A stretch of 64,000 bases of DNA from Flavobacteriales bacterium (GTDB taxonomy: Bacteria; Bacteroidota; Bacteroidia; JACJYZ01), in assembly GCA_020635855.1 (NCBI GenBank), contig JACJYZ010000003.1:496001-560000 (forward strand), given 5' to 3'. Position 1 is the stretch's first letter. Every line of letters begins with the position of its first letter. Made by a program: the position numbers and the translations under genes. Shown here one piece after another: positions 8,191 through 16,502 of the stretch. The notes below the pieces were generated by a model that searched no databases, had not been told where the DNA came from, and was given only the letters and a program-made list of their open reading frames with translations.

Positions 8191-9135
8191 CTAATACAAT
8201 TTGCCGCGTTTAATAAGGTAGGGTAGCAGTACCTGCCGGAAGCCCTGCCTGATGTCTGCATCCACAAATTCAATCCGGTACTGGCCGCACCGGATCTTCA
8301 GTTCTTTCAGGAAATGTGCGATTTGTTTTTTATAGGCATCCCTCACTTCCCTGGGATGGAGTTTCAGCTCGCGCCCGCTTTCCACATCTACAAAACGGTA
8401 AGGGCGGTTGGCGTAATTGAATTCGATTTCCTTTTCCCGGTCGGTTACATGAAAAAGGATCACCTCGTGCTTATTGTGCCTGAGATGTTGAAGCGCGGAG
8501 AACACCACTTCCGGGTCTCCGGCCGATTCCATCATGTCACTGAAGATGATTACCAGCGAACGCTTGTGTAGCTTTTCGGCGATTTCATGTAGCACGCCTG
8601 CCGCCGCGGTTACCTTGTGTGCATCGCCCGGGATAGGGATCAGCAGTTTTTCAAGTTCGTGATAAAGACGCTTGATGTGCAGGTTGTTGCTTTTGGCCTC
8701 GGTGTGCAGCTCCAGTTGTTCCGCAAACAAACTGAGTCCGATGGCATCCCGCTGTTTCTTCAGCAGGTTGATCAGGGATGCTGCGGCATACAATGAAAAT
8801 ACCACCTTATTGATGGGTTGCCCGCTTTCATTGAATTCGTCAAACGGGAAGTACATGGACGAAGAATTGTCGATCACGATCTGACACCTCAGGTTGGTTT
8901 CTTCTTCGTACCGTTTCACAAAAAGCTTATCGGTGCGACCGAACAGTTTCCAGTCCAGGTCACGGGTGGATTCTCCTTTGTTGTAAATCCGGTGTTCGGC
9001 AAATTCAACCGAGAAGCCATGGAACGGGCTTTTATGCAGGCCGGTGACAAAACCTTCCACCACCTGGCGGGCGATGAGTTCGAGGTTGCCGAAGTGCGGC
9101 AACGACAGCAGGTCGATCTGTTCGGTTTTTGCCAT
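8191..9135 (-). CDS. DUF58 (VWA-like) protein
   Basis: 314 residues. The N-terminal portion contains GFSVEFAEHRIYNKGE and DWKLFGRTDKLFVKRYEEE, typical of DUF58. It is followed by the VWA-like strand VIDNSSSMYFP, which keeps a DxSxS metal-site pattern. No membrane helices are evident, so it is likely cytoplasmic. A second DUF58 gene lies in the bat operon (38501-39376); this copy is solitary, without a MoxR neighbour. DUF58 proteins generally partner MoxR AAA+ ATPases, so this one may be served by the distant MoxR (inference). Confidence 0.85.
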   Translation of the reverse strand: MAKTEQIDLLSLPHFGNLELIARQVVEGFVTGLHKSPFHGFSVEFAEHRIYNKGESTRDLDWKLFGRTDKLFVKRYEEETNLRCQIVIDNSSSMYFPFDEFNESGQPINKVVFSLYAAASLINLLKKQRDAIGLSLFAEQLELHTEAKSNNLHIKRLYHELEKLLIPIPGDAHKVTAAAGVLHEIAEKLHKRSLVIIFSDMMESAGDPEVVFSALQHLRHNKHEVILFHVTDREKEIEFNYANRPYRFVDVESGRELKLHPREVRDAYKKQIAHFLKELKIRCGQYRIEFVDADIRQGFRQVLLPYLIKRGKLY

Positions 9136-9196
9136 GTGGCCTGAAAGGTAACAATAAATGGTGTATTGGTGCGGTGCGACCCGTTGTCTGAAAGTA

Positions 9197-9233
9197 AAAG
9201 GCCCCGTTATCTGGTTGGATAACGGGGCCTTTC
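9197..9233 (-). terminator. Intrinsic terminator after trxA
   Basis: A strong inverted repeat (AAAGGCCCCGTTATC paired with GATAACGGGGCCTTT, 6-nt loop) is followed on the minus strand by TTACTTT. It lies about 20 bp beyond the thioredoxin stop. The A/T-flanked stem could also act on the plus strand. Confidence 0.75.
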
Positions 9234-9252
9234 GGATAAAGGTAGTTCGTTG

Positions 9253-9570
9253 TTATATCTGTGCGTCCAGCTTACCGGCCAGGATGGATTTGGGGGCGGC
9301 GCCCACCTGTTTGTCCACCAGTTCGCCATTTTTGAACACCAGCAAGGTCGGGATGTTGCGGATCCCGTATTTCATCGGCACCTCTGGATTCAGGTCCACA
9401 TTCATTTTACCGATGACCGCCTTGCCGTCGTAATCCTTGGACAGTTCTTCAACGATGGGGCCCACCATCCGGCAAGGTCCGCACCACTCCGCCCAAAAAT
9501 CAACCAGCACCGGCTTGTCGGAATTCAACACTACATCCTGAAAGTTCGCGTCCGTAATTTCTAAGGCCAT
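9253..9570 (-). CDS. trxA: Thioredoxin
   Basis: 105 residues, the usual length of a cytoplasmic thioredoxin. The redox motif WCGPC is at residues 29-33, with FWAEW before it and the cis-Pro motif NIPTLLVFKNG later. There is no signal peptide. It reduces disulfides of cytoplasmic proteins using electrons from thioredoxin reductase. It is a single-gene unit: dnaE lies upstream on the same strand (stop 9666, 95 bp away) and a strong terminator follows. Confidence 0.97.
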   Translation of the reverse strand: MALEITDANFQDVVLNSDKPVLVDFWAEWCGPCRMVGPIVEELSKDYDGKAVIGKMNVDLNPEVPMKYGIRNIPTLLVFKNGELVDKQVGAAPKSILAGKLDAQI

Positions 9571-9665
9571 GATCGTTTGATTTTAAGGTTTTAAATTAAT
9601 TCTCGGCACCCGGTCTCTGTCAAAATCCCTGCCATTACAAAGATAGTGACAATCTGACACAAGTG

Positions 9666-12600
9666 TTAGTTCAGTTTGAATTCCACCACGGAGATGGATT
9701 GAAGCGATTGAATGAATTCCGGACTCAGGTTCACCGCTTTCTTTTTGGATGGCATGGCGATGCGCCAGTTCTCCTTCCGGTCGGTGATGTTGATCTGTAC
9801 CTTGCAGTTACCCGGGTGTTGATCGATGATTTTGGTGAACTGTGCCACCAGTTCATCGGACAGGTCTTGCAGGGAGAGGTTGATGTGAATGGTCTTGGCC
9901 ATTTTGTCTCGCACCTCTGACAGAAGTTGCATGTCATGGATGGCGAACTCGAGCGAATCACTGTTCCTGAAACGGGGTTGCACCTTGCCTTTGACAAACA
10001 CGAATGTGCCGGTTTCGAGGAGGTGTTTCAGTTTCATGTAGCTTTCATTGAACAGGGTCAGGTTGATCGAGTCCGAGAAATCTTCGAGTACGATCGAGCC
10101 GAACGGTTGTCCGTTCTTGGTGGTTCGGTGCCTTGCGGAGATGATGATACCGGCCACAGTCACATCTTTGTTCTTGAGTGCATCCAGGTTTTTCAGGTCT
10201 TCCACTTTGAACTTACAGAAGCTTTCGATTTCGAGCTTGTAGTCGTCAAGTGGGTGGCCGGACAGGTAAATGCCGGTCACATCTTTTTCTTTCTGAAGCC
10301 GGTCCAGTTTGCCCCATGTGTCGCAGTCGGGTAATTCGGGTTCGGGGATCTGCAGGATGCTTTCATCATCACCGAACAGGGAGGTTTGTGCATTGGCTTT
10401 GGCCTCCTGGTAAGAGCTTCCGAACTTAACTACCTTTTCCAGGAAAATGGGCGAATCCGGGTTGTCCTGGAAGAAATACTGTGCCCGATGGGTGCCTTCA
10501 AAGCTGTCAAACGCACCGGAGAGGGCCAGACTTTCCAGGCATTTCTTGTTGGCGGCCCGGAGGTTGATCCTGCGTGACAGGTCGAAAATGTTCTGATAAT
10601 GCCCGTTTCCTTCGCGTTCTTCGATCAGTGCCTGCACGGCACTTTCGCCCACACCCTTTACGGCACCGAGTCCGAAGCGGATCTCTCCTTTTGGGTTCAC
10701 AGTGAATTTCATGGCGCTTTCATTCACATCCGGACCGAGCACTTTGATGCTTTGGCGTTTGCATTCATCCATGAAGAAATTGATCTTCTTGATGTCGCTC
10801 ATGTTGTTCGTGAGCACGGCGGCCATGTATTCGGCCGGGTAATTGGCTTTGAGGTAAGCGGTCTGGTAGGCAACCACCGAATAGGCCGCTGAGTGCGACC
10901 GGTTGAAGCCGTAGGATGCGAACTTGGCCATCACGTCAAACACCTCTGCGGCCTTTTTCTCTTCGATGCCCTTTGCTACGGCGCCTTCCACAAACACCGC
11001 CTTTTGCTGCTCCATCACATCGTGTTTCTTCTTACCCATGGCGCGGCGCAGCAGGTCGGCAGCTCCAAGGGAGAATCCGGCCATGATCTGGGCTGCCTGC
11101 ATGATCTGTTCCTGGTAGACCATGATCCCGAAGGTGTTTTGAAGGATCTCTTCCAGGAGCGGGTGGGGATATTCCACCTTTTCCTTCCCGTGTTTTCGGG
11201 AGATGTACAATGGGATAAACTCCATCGGCCCCGGGCGGTAGAGGGCATTCATGGCGATCAGGTCTTCGATGTTGCTCGGCTTCAGGTCACGCAGGTAGGT
11301 GCGCATCCCTTCCGACTCGAACTGGAATGTGCCGATGGTGTCGCCCCGCTGGTAGAGTTCGAATGTTTTGTTGTCATCAAGCGGAATAAGGTCCGGATCG
11401 ATGGTAATCCCATGCCTGCCTTTGATGATCTGGATGGCATCCTTGATGATGGTCAGGGTTTTCAATCCCAGGAAATCCATCTTCAGCATGCCCGCATCTT
11501 CAATATACTTTCCGTCGAATTGGGTTACCCAAAGGTCACTGTCTTTGGATGTGCAAACGGGGATGTACTTGGTGATGTCATCCGGTGCGATGATGATGCC
11601 TGCTGCATGGATGCCGCTGTTGCGGATAGAACCTTCCAGTTGCTCGGCGAGGCGTAGCACGTTCCCTTCCATGTCGGGTTTCTTCCGGGCGGCATCGAGT
11701 TCGGATACTTCTGCGAACGCTTTTTTCAGGCTGATGCCGGGCGTTTCAGGTACCAGCTTGGCCAGGCGATCGCTGTCGGGCAGCGGGTAATCCATCACCC
11801 GTGCCACATCGCGAATGGAAGATTTGGCGGCCATGGTACCGAAGGTGATGATTTGCGCGACCTGGTTTTTTCCGTATTTGTCCACCACATAATCGATCAC
11901 TTTTTCCCGGCCTTCATCGTCGAAGTCGATATCGATATCGGGCATGCTCACACGCTCGGGATTCAGGAATCGTTCGAAAAGCAGGTTGTATTTGATGGGA
12001 TCGATGTTGGTGATGCCGACGCAGAAGGCCACGGCCGATCCGGCTGCAGATCCGCGTCCGGGGCCCACCGCTACGCCGAGGTCACGACCTGCGGCAATGA
12101 AATCCTGCACGATGAGGAAGTAGCCGGCGAATCCCATGGTTTTGATCACAGACAGTTCATAGTTCAGACGTTCCTCCACTTCGGCCGTGATCTCCTTGTA
12201 ATGCTTTTTTGCTCCTTCGAAGGTGAGGTGTTTCAGGTAGTCATCTTCTGTAAGGAAGCCCTGTGGCAGGGTGAAGTTGGGAAGCAGGATGTCGCGTTTC
12301 AGTTGCGGCGGGGTGATCTTATCAATAATCTCGTTGGTGTTGTCAAGTGCTTCGGGAATATCGCTGAAGATCTTGTTCATTTCCGCCTGGGTCTTGAAAA
12401 AGAACTCGTTGTTGGGAAAACCGAAGCGAAAGCCTTTGCCATCTCCAACGGGGGTGTTTTTGAGATCCCCCGTGTTTACACACAGGAGGATGTCATGGGC
12501 TTCGGCGTCTTGCTGATCGGTGTAATGTGAATCATTGGTGGCGATCACCTTGATGTCATATTTCCTGGCCATCCGCAGCAGCGCCTGGTTCACATCTTCC

Positions 12601-13172
12601 TGGCTGACGCCGGTGTTATCGATATTCTTGAGGTTGTGGCGTTGCAGTTCGATGTAATAATCGTCGCCGAACTGATCCAACCACCACTGCAGTTTCTTTT
12701 CGGCTTCTTCCTCGCCTTTATAAATAATGGTTTGGGGAATTTCGGCTCCGATGCAGCAGGAAGTGGCGATCAGTCCTTCTTTATATTGGGATAGAATTTC
12801 CTTGTCGATCCGGGGCCATTTGCTGTACAGCCCGTCGATGTATCCCAGCGAGCAAAGTTTGGCCAGGTTGCGGTAGCCGGCTTCATCTTTGGCCAGGAGG
12901 AGTTGGTGGTTTCGGGCGTCTTTGTTTTCTTTGGTGAAGCTTTTGCGAAATCGGTCTTCGACGAGGTAGAATTCACATCCTACGACGGGTTTGAGGCCCT
13001 GCTTGCCTGCCTCTGCCACAAACTTGAAGGCGCCGAACATGTTGCCATGATCGGTGAGCGCCACGGCGGGCATGCCGTCGGCCTTGGCTTTTTCCATCAG
13101 TTTAACGATGTCGGAAGCACCGTCGAGCAATGAAAACTGGGTATGAACGTGCAGATGGGAAAAGGTTGGCAT
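9666..13172 (-). CDS. dnaE: DNA polymerase III subunit alpha
   Basis: 1168 residues from ATG 13172. The frame stays open 108 nt further upstream, but that extension has no conservation, while MPTFSHLHVHTQFSLLDGA is the canonical PHP-domain start. Order: PHP domain (1-~280, with HLHVHT and LTDHGNMFGAF), palm with the catalytic aspartates in PDIDIDFDDEGR (about 411-422), fingers and HhH segment, then an OB-fold region (VTVAGIIISARHRTTKNG). It is the replicative polymerase catalytic subunit. Length is close to the 1160 residues of the E. coli enzyme. Confidence 0.97.
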   Translation of the reverse strand: MPTFSHLHVHTQFSLLDGASDIVKLMEKAKADGMPAVALTDHGNMFGAFKFVAEAGKQGLKPVVGCEFYLVEDRFRKSFTKENKDARNHQLLLAKDEAGYRNLAKLCSLGYIDGLYSKWPRIDKEILSQYKEGLIATSCCIGAEIPQTIIYKGEEEAEKKLQWWLDQFGDDYYIELQRHNLKNIDNTGVSQEDVNQALLRMARKYDIKVIATNDSHYTDQQDAEAHDILLCVNTGDLKNTPVGDGKGFRFGFPNNEFFFKTQAEMNKIFSDIPEALDNTNEIIDKITPPQLKRDILLPNFTLPQGFLTEDDYLKHLTFEGAKKHYKEITAEVEERLNYELSVIKTMGFAGYFLIVQDFIAAGRDLGVAVGPGRGSAAGSAVAFCVGITNIDPIKYNLLFERFLNPERVSMPDIDIDFDDEGREKVIDYVVDKYGKNQVAQIITFGTMAAKSSIRDVARVMDYPLPDSDRLAKLVPETPGISLKKAFAEVSELDAARKKPDMEGNVLRLAEQLEGSIRNSGIHAAGIIIAPDDITKYIPVCTSKDSDLWVTQFDGKYIEDAGMLKMDFLGLKTLTIIKDAIQIIKGRHGITIDPDLIPLDDNKTFELYQRGDTIGTFQFESEGMRTYLRDLKPSNIEDLIAMNALYRPGPMEFIPLYISRKHGKEKVEYPHPLLEEILQNTFGIMVYQEQIMQAAQIMAGFSLGAADLLRRAMGKKKHDVMEQQKAVFVEGAVAKGIEEKKAAEVFDVMAKFASYGFNRSHSAAYSVVAYQTAYLKANYPAEYMAAVLTNNMSDIKKINFFMDECKRQSIKVLGPDVNESAMKFTVNPKGEIRFGLGAVKGVGESAVQALIEEREGNGHYQNIFDLSRRINLRAANKKCLESLALSGAFDSFEGTHRAQYFFQDNPDSPIFLEKVVKFGSSYQEAKANAQTSLFGDDESILQIPEPELPDCDTWGKLDRLQKEKDVTGIYLSGHPLDDYKLEIESFCKFKVEDLKNLDALKNKDVTVAGIIISARHRTTKNGQPFGSIVLEDFSDSINLTLFNESYMKLKHLLETGTFVFVKGKVQPRFRNSDSLEFAIHDMQLLSEVRDKMAKTIHINLSLQDLSDELVAQFTKIIDQHPGNCKVQINITDRKENWRIAMPSKKKAVNLSPEFIQSLQSISVVEFKLN

Positions 13173-13362
13173 GGCTGGAAAATTGGACGTAATCGGACCT
13201 GATTGCTTCCTTGCAAAAATAGGAAACAGGGGGGCGGGGATGAAGGCTTGTTGAAAAGTAATGAAAAACAGCGCCTGCAAGGGTCGGGTCGCTCCAAAAT
13301 ACCTTGCAAGGGAAAAGTTCCTGAAAGTCTTGCTTGTTAATGTTTATTGTTGCATCTTTGCA

Positions 13363-13377
13363 CCCCATTTTATGGGG
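13363..13377 (+). promoter_or_regulatory. Hairpin in the rpsP leader
   Basis: CCCCAT-TTT-ATGGGG, 26 bp before the rpsP start codon and just after a CATCTTTG sequence resembling the -7 box. It would lie at the 5' end of the rpsP-rimM mRNA. A regulatory role is only a guess. Confidence 0.3.
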
Positions 13378-13403
13378 AACTAAAAGAAACCTGAATCGAT
13401 CGT

Positions 13404-13934
13404 ATGTCAGTAAAAATCAGACTTCAGCGTCACGGAAGGAAGAAAAAAGCCTTCTATCATATTGTAGTAGCAGACAGCCGTTCGCCACGTGATGGCCGGT
13501 TTATTGAAAAGTTGGGAACGTATGATCCTTACCACCAGGAAGCAAAAGTGTCGATCAACTTCGACAGTGCCCTGGGATGGATCCAGAAAGGTGCGGAGCC
13601 CAGTGATACCTGCCGTGTGCTTCTTTCTGCAGAGGGTGTGATGTACAAGAATCACCTGCTGAGGGGTGTGGCCAAAGGTGCCCTTACCGAAGCGGACGCT
13701 GAGAAGAAATTCAACGATTGGGCAACAGGTAAAGACAAGCGTGTATCTGATCGTGCACAGCGTAAAACCGACAAGCGCGATCAGCAGATCAAAGCCAAAG
13801 CAGACGCCAAGGCAAAAGCTGAAGCAGAAGCTGCAAAGGAAGCTGAAGCTGCCGCTGCTCCTGCTCCTGCCGAAGAAGCTGCTCCTGCAGAAGGTGCACC
13901 TGCTGCCGAAGGAGAAGCTCCCGCAGAATCCTAA
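13404..13934 (+). CDS. rpsP: 30S ribosomal protein S16 with long Ala/Glu-rich tail
   Basis: 176 residues; the S16 core occupies about the first 80 (VKIRLQRHGRKKKAFYHIVV, then DGRFIEKLGTYDP). Most bacterial S16 proteins are 80-90 residues. The remainder is a Lys/Ala then Ala/Glu/Pro-rich low-complexity tail, as also seen in other Bacteroidota. The core binds 16S rRNA during 30S assembly; the tail is probably disordered and may project from the subunit. rimM follows after 9 bp, the common rpsP-rimM order. Confidence 0.96.
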   Translation: MSVKIRLQRHGRKKKAFYHIVVADSRSPRDGRFIEKLGTYDPYHQEAKVSINFDSALGWIQKGAEPSDTCRVLLSAEGVMYKNHLLRGVAKGALTEADAEKKFNDWATGKDKRVSDRAQRKTDKRDQQIKAKADAKAKAEAEAAKEAEAAAAPAPAEEAAPAEGAPAAEGEAPAES

Positions 13935-13943
13935 TCACCGGTT

Positions 13944-14477
13944 ATGAACGTTAGCGCCTGTTACCTGCTGGGCTACGTTCGAAAAACGCACGGTGCGCAG
14001 GGCGAACTCACCCTGAAGCTTGATGCGGATCATCCGGAAATCATACTGAAAGAGGAATCACTGTTCATTCTAAAGGATGGCAGTTTGATTCCTTTTTTTA
14101 TTGAAGATGCCCGTTTGAGAAGCGCGAATGAAGCGATTGTCAAACTGGATGAAGTAGATGATATTGAAATGGCCGATGCGTTGGTCGGGTCGGAAGTTTT
14201 TCTGCCGTTGACAGCGCTTCCCCCGAAAACGGGAAACGGGTTTTACTTTCATGAAATCGTGGGATTTCACCTGTATTTACCGGATGGCACGCTTGTGGGT
14301 ACTGTCACCGAGGTGCTGGATTACCCCGGTCAGCCCAAACTCCGGATAGATCGGGATGGAACCGAGATCCTTGTTCCGCTGCACCACGACCTGGTGGTTG
14401 CACTGAACCGCGAAAGCAGGGTGTTGGTGATGAACCTTCCCGAAGGTTTGCTGGAAGTGTACCTCGGCGGCGATTAA
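13944..14477 (+). CDS. rimM: Ribosome maturation factor RimM
   Basis: 177 residues. The N-terminal RimM domain starts YLLGYVRKTHGAQGELTL. The C-terminal PRC-barrel carries GNGFYFHEIVGFHLY, VTEVLDYPGQPKLRI and EILVPLHHDLV, with the usual end LPEGLLEVYL. It assists maturation of the 30S head. It is co-transcribed with rpsP. Its last four bases overlap the 3' end of the convergent saccharopine dehydrogenase gene, leaving no room for a separate terminator. Confidence 0.95.
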   Translation: MNVSACYLLGYVRKTHGAQGELTLKLDADHPEIILKEESLFILKDGSLIPFFIEDARLRSANEAIVKLDEVDDIEMADALVGSEVFLPLTALPPKTGNGFYFHEIVGFHLYLPDGTLVGTVTEVLDYPGQPKLRIDRDGTEILVPLHHDLVVALNRESRVLVMNLPEGLLEVYLGGD

Positions 14478-15805
14478 TATTCTGTCTCGGTGAACCGGAT
14501 GCCGAATGATTCAAGTTCTTTCAGTACCGGAACATAGATGTCTTCCGTAGTCGGAATCAGCACACCTCTTTCTTTGACTTTTCCCTGGAGGATAAGTTTG
14601 GCGCAGATGCCCAATGGCAACCCGACGGTTTTGGACATAGCTGTATGGATGTTGTCATCACCTTTCACCACCAGGCTGGATGCCAGATACACCTGCTGGC
14701 CTTTTTGTTCAAACTCAAACTGGTGTTGCATCACAATCATGTCAATGTCACCTTTGTGCAGGGCCCACTTCTCTTCCAGCAGCGCCTGCAGGTGGCCGGC
14801 GGCGGAGGTGTTCTTTCCTTTCAGGGGAATGTGATCGAACAGGCCAAGCCATTCCAGTTTTTCTGTGAGTCCCGGATCTCCCGTAGGATTCAGAAAAGTC
14901 ATCGCCCGTTCGTGGATGCCTTCATTTTCTGTTGCTGCCGGTAGGTATGCGTCCAGCAAGGAAGTGTAGGTGTGCTTGTCGGCATCTGCGATGATGCAGC
15001 TGTCGTCTGTCCATCCCAGTTTTACGAATGCATTCCATCCCTGGCAGAACCCCGGTACCCGCAGCGTGCCGCGGATGATGGTGGGGATGTGGGTGAGCCC
15101 GTATGCTTCCCTGTATGAGAGTGAATCCCGGTTGGCGTACCCCTCGAAGAAACCGTGCCCTTCCACTTCCGTCATGGTGGTTTCAGCAAACAGGCGGTTA
15201 TAGGGAATGTATTTGTAGTGTCCGTTTTCGATGTACTTGGCGGTTCCCTGCCCTGCCATTACCACATTGCGTGGGTTCCAGGTGAACTTGTATCCCCAGG
15301 GACTGTCCACGGATTCGGGGTCTACCAGTCCGCCACAGTAACTCCGGAAAGCCGTAATATTCGCGCCTTCATCCCTGAGGCGGTCCAGTACCTGCATGGC
15401 AGACATGTGATCGATGCCCGGGTCCAGGCCCGCTTCATTGAGGAAGATAAGGTCTTTGCCGGCAACCTGTTTGTGTTTGGCCTTCATTGCATCGGAGGTG
15501 TAAGAAGCGGTCACCAGGTTCCTGCCCATTTCAAGGCAAGTATCCGCAGCCAGTTCGTGCAGGTGGGGAGGAAGAAGGGAGATCACGATGTCTGCTTGCT
15601 GAATTTCTTTTGATCTGGATGCAGCGTCGGTGATATCGATGCCCGTGGCATGTGTACGGTGTGCTCCTTCTGTTTTCTGTGCTGCCAGTGATTCCGACAT
15701 GTCGGCGACCGTGATTTCGGCATCCAGTTCCCCGGAGGCTTGGGCCATATAGCGGATAAGTGTGGAGGCGGATTTGCCCGCACCCAGTATCAGGATGTTT
15801 TTCAT
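14474..15805 (-). CDS. Saccharopine dehydrogenase-family protein
   Basis: 443 residues. Rossmann start NILILGAGKSASTLIRYMA with a GxGxxx(S) nucleotide-binding turn, then the saccharopine dehydrogenase C-terminal region (GLDPGIDHMSAMQVLD, FRSYCGGL, NPRNVVMAGQGTAKY). This resembles the glutamate-forming (Lys9-type) saccharopine reductases. It probably acts in lysine catabolism or in carboxynorspermidine-type chemistry. Substrate is not certain from sequence, and no partner lysine-ketoglutarate reductase is nearby. Confidence 0.85.
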   Translation of the reverse strand: MKNILILGAGKSASTLIRYMAQASGELDAEITVADMSESLAAQKTEGAHRTHATGIDITDAASRSKEIQQADIVISLLPPHLHELAADTCLEMGRNLVTASYTSDAMKAKHKQVAGKDLIFLNEAGLDPGIDHMSAMQVLDRLRDEGANITAFRSYCGGLVDPESVDSPWGYKFTWNPRNVVMAGQGTAKYIENGHYKYIPYNRLFAETTMTEVEGHGFFEGYANRDSLSYREAYGLTHIPTIIRGTLRVPGFCQGWNAFVKLGWTDDSCIIADADKHTYTSLLDAYLPAATENEGIHERAMTFLNPTGDPGLTEKLEWLGLFDHIPLKGKNTSAAGHLQALLEEKWALHKGDIDMIVMQHQFEFEQKGQQVYLASSLVVKGDDNIHTAMSKTVGLPLGICAKLILQGKVKERGVLIPTTEDIYVPVLKELESFGIRFTETEY

Positions 15806-15906
15806 GATTCGGTTCGGTTTTGGAACGGCACTGGGAGAATTCAGCCGCTAAGCTACCTAAAAAGAATGGTTCAAAGGTTATGGTCACGCTAACCGGAGAA
15901 CTTGTT

Positions 15907-15914
15907 TACCTTTG
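15907..15914 (+). promoter_or_regulatory. -7 box close to the DUF423 start codon
   Basis: TACCTTTG fits TAnnTTTG and ends 7 bp before the ATG at 15922, implying a very short or absent 5' leader. No clear TTG -33 element was found at the expected spacing. Confidence 0.35.
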
Positions 15915-15921
15915 ACCTGCC

Positions 15922-16320
15922 ATGCAAAGAAGAACCATATTATGGGCTGCAATCTCAGGAATGGTGGCCGTTATACTGGGTGCGATGGGGGCGCACAAGC
16001 TATTGCCTTTAATGGAGGCAGACAAGGCCCATGCCTTTACCACCGGTTCGCTGTACCACCTCGTGCACAGTGTTGTGTTATTGGTTCTCGCTGCCCTCAT
16101 GACATTGAAGAACAACCGCACCATGCAATGGGCTGTGCGGTTGTTTCAGGCAGGCATGCTGTTGTTCAGTGGTTCCCTTTACCTGATCTCCATCCTATCA
16201 ATTTTTAACATACACGTTTTCTGGTTGGGGCCTCTAACACCTCTCGGTGGGGTATGCCTGATTGCCGGATGGCTGGTTTTGTTCCTGGCTTTTTTGCCCG
16301 GCGAAAGCAAATCCGGCTAA
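15922..16320 (+). CDS. DUF423 small membrane protein
   Basis: 132 residues with four hydrophobic helices (about 8-28, 42-62, 70-92, 100-125). The family block GAMGAHKL appears near the N-terminus, followed by FTTGSLYHLVHS, which matches the AxxYhxxH pattern of DUF423 (YgdD-like) inner-membrane proteins. The function of the family is unknown. It stands alone between divergent saccharopine dehydrogenase and downstream pckA. Confidence 0.85.
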   Translation: MQRRTILWAAISGMVAVILGAMGAHKLLPLMEADKAHAFTTGSLYHLVHSVVLLVLAALMTLKNNRTMQWAVRLFQAGMLLFSGSLYLISILSIFNIHVFWLGPLTPLGGVCLIAGWLVLFLAFLPGESKSG

Positions 16321-16468
16321 GATCGTACATTTTGTTGCAAAGCCTGTATTTACTGGTGTATCAAGCTGATCGATTAAAAGAATTGATACATACAGCATTA
16401 GCGTAGGTTGTGAAGAAAATGTGAACGGAAAATGACTCTCAAAGGCCTGTCAATCCGTAATTTTCGTA

Positions 16469-16476
16469 TAATTTTG
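16469..16476 (+). promoter_or_regulatory. -7 box upstream of pckA
   Basis: TAATTTTG matches TAnnTTTG and lies 26 bp before the pckA ATG. A good -33 TTG was not found, so only the -7 element is proposed. Confidence 0.4.
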
Positions 16477-16502
16477 TACTTTCTTTAACCAACCTGAGAG
16501 TC

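Noticed and set aside
10893..11657. 254-codon frame antisense to dnaE
   Set aside because: Shadow of the conserved polymerase gene; no motif, signal or start support.
13173..13280. N-terminal extension of dnaE
   Set aside because: Low conservation expected; the canonical PHP start begins at 13172.
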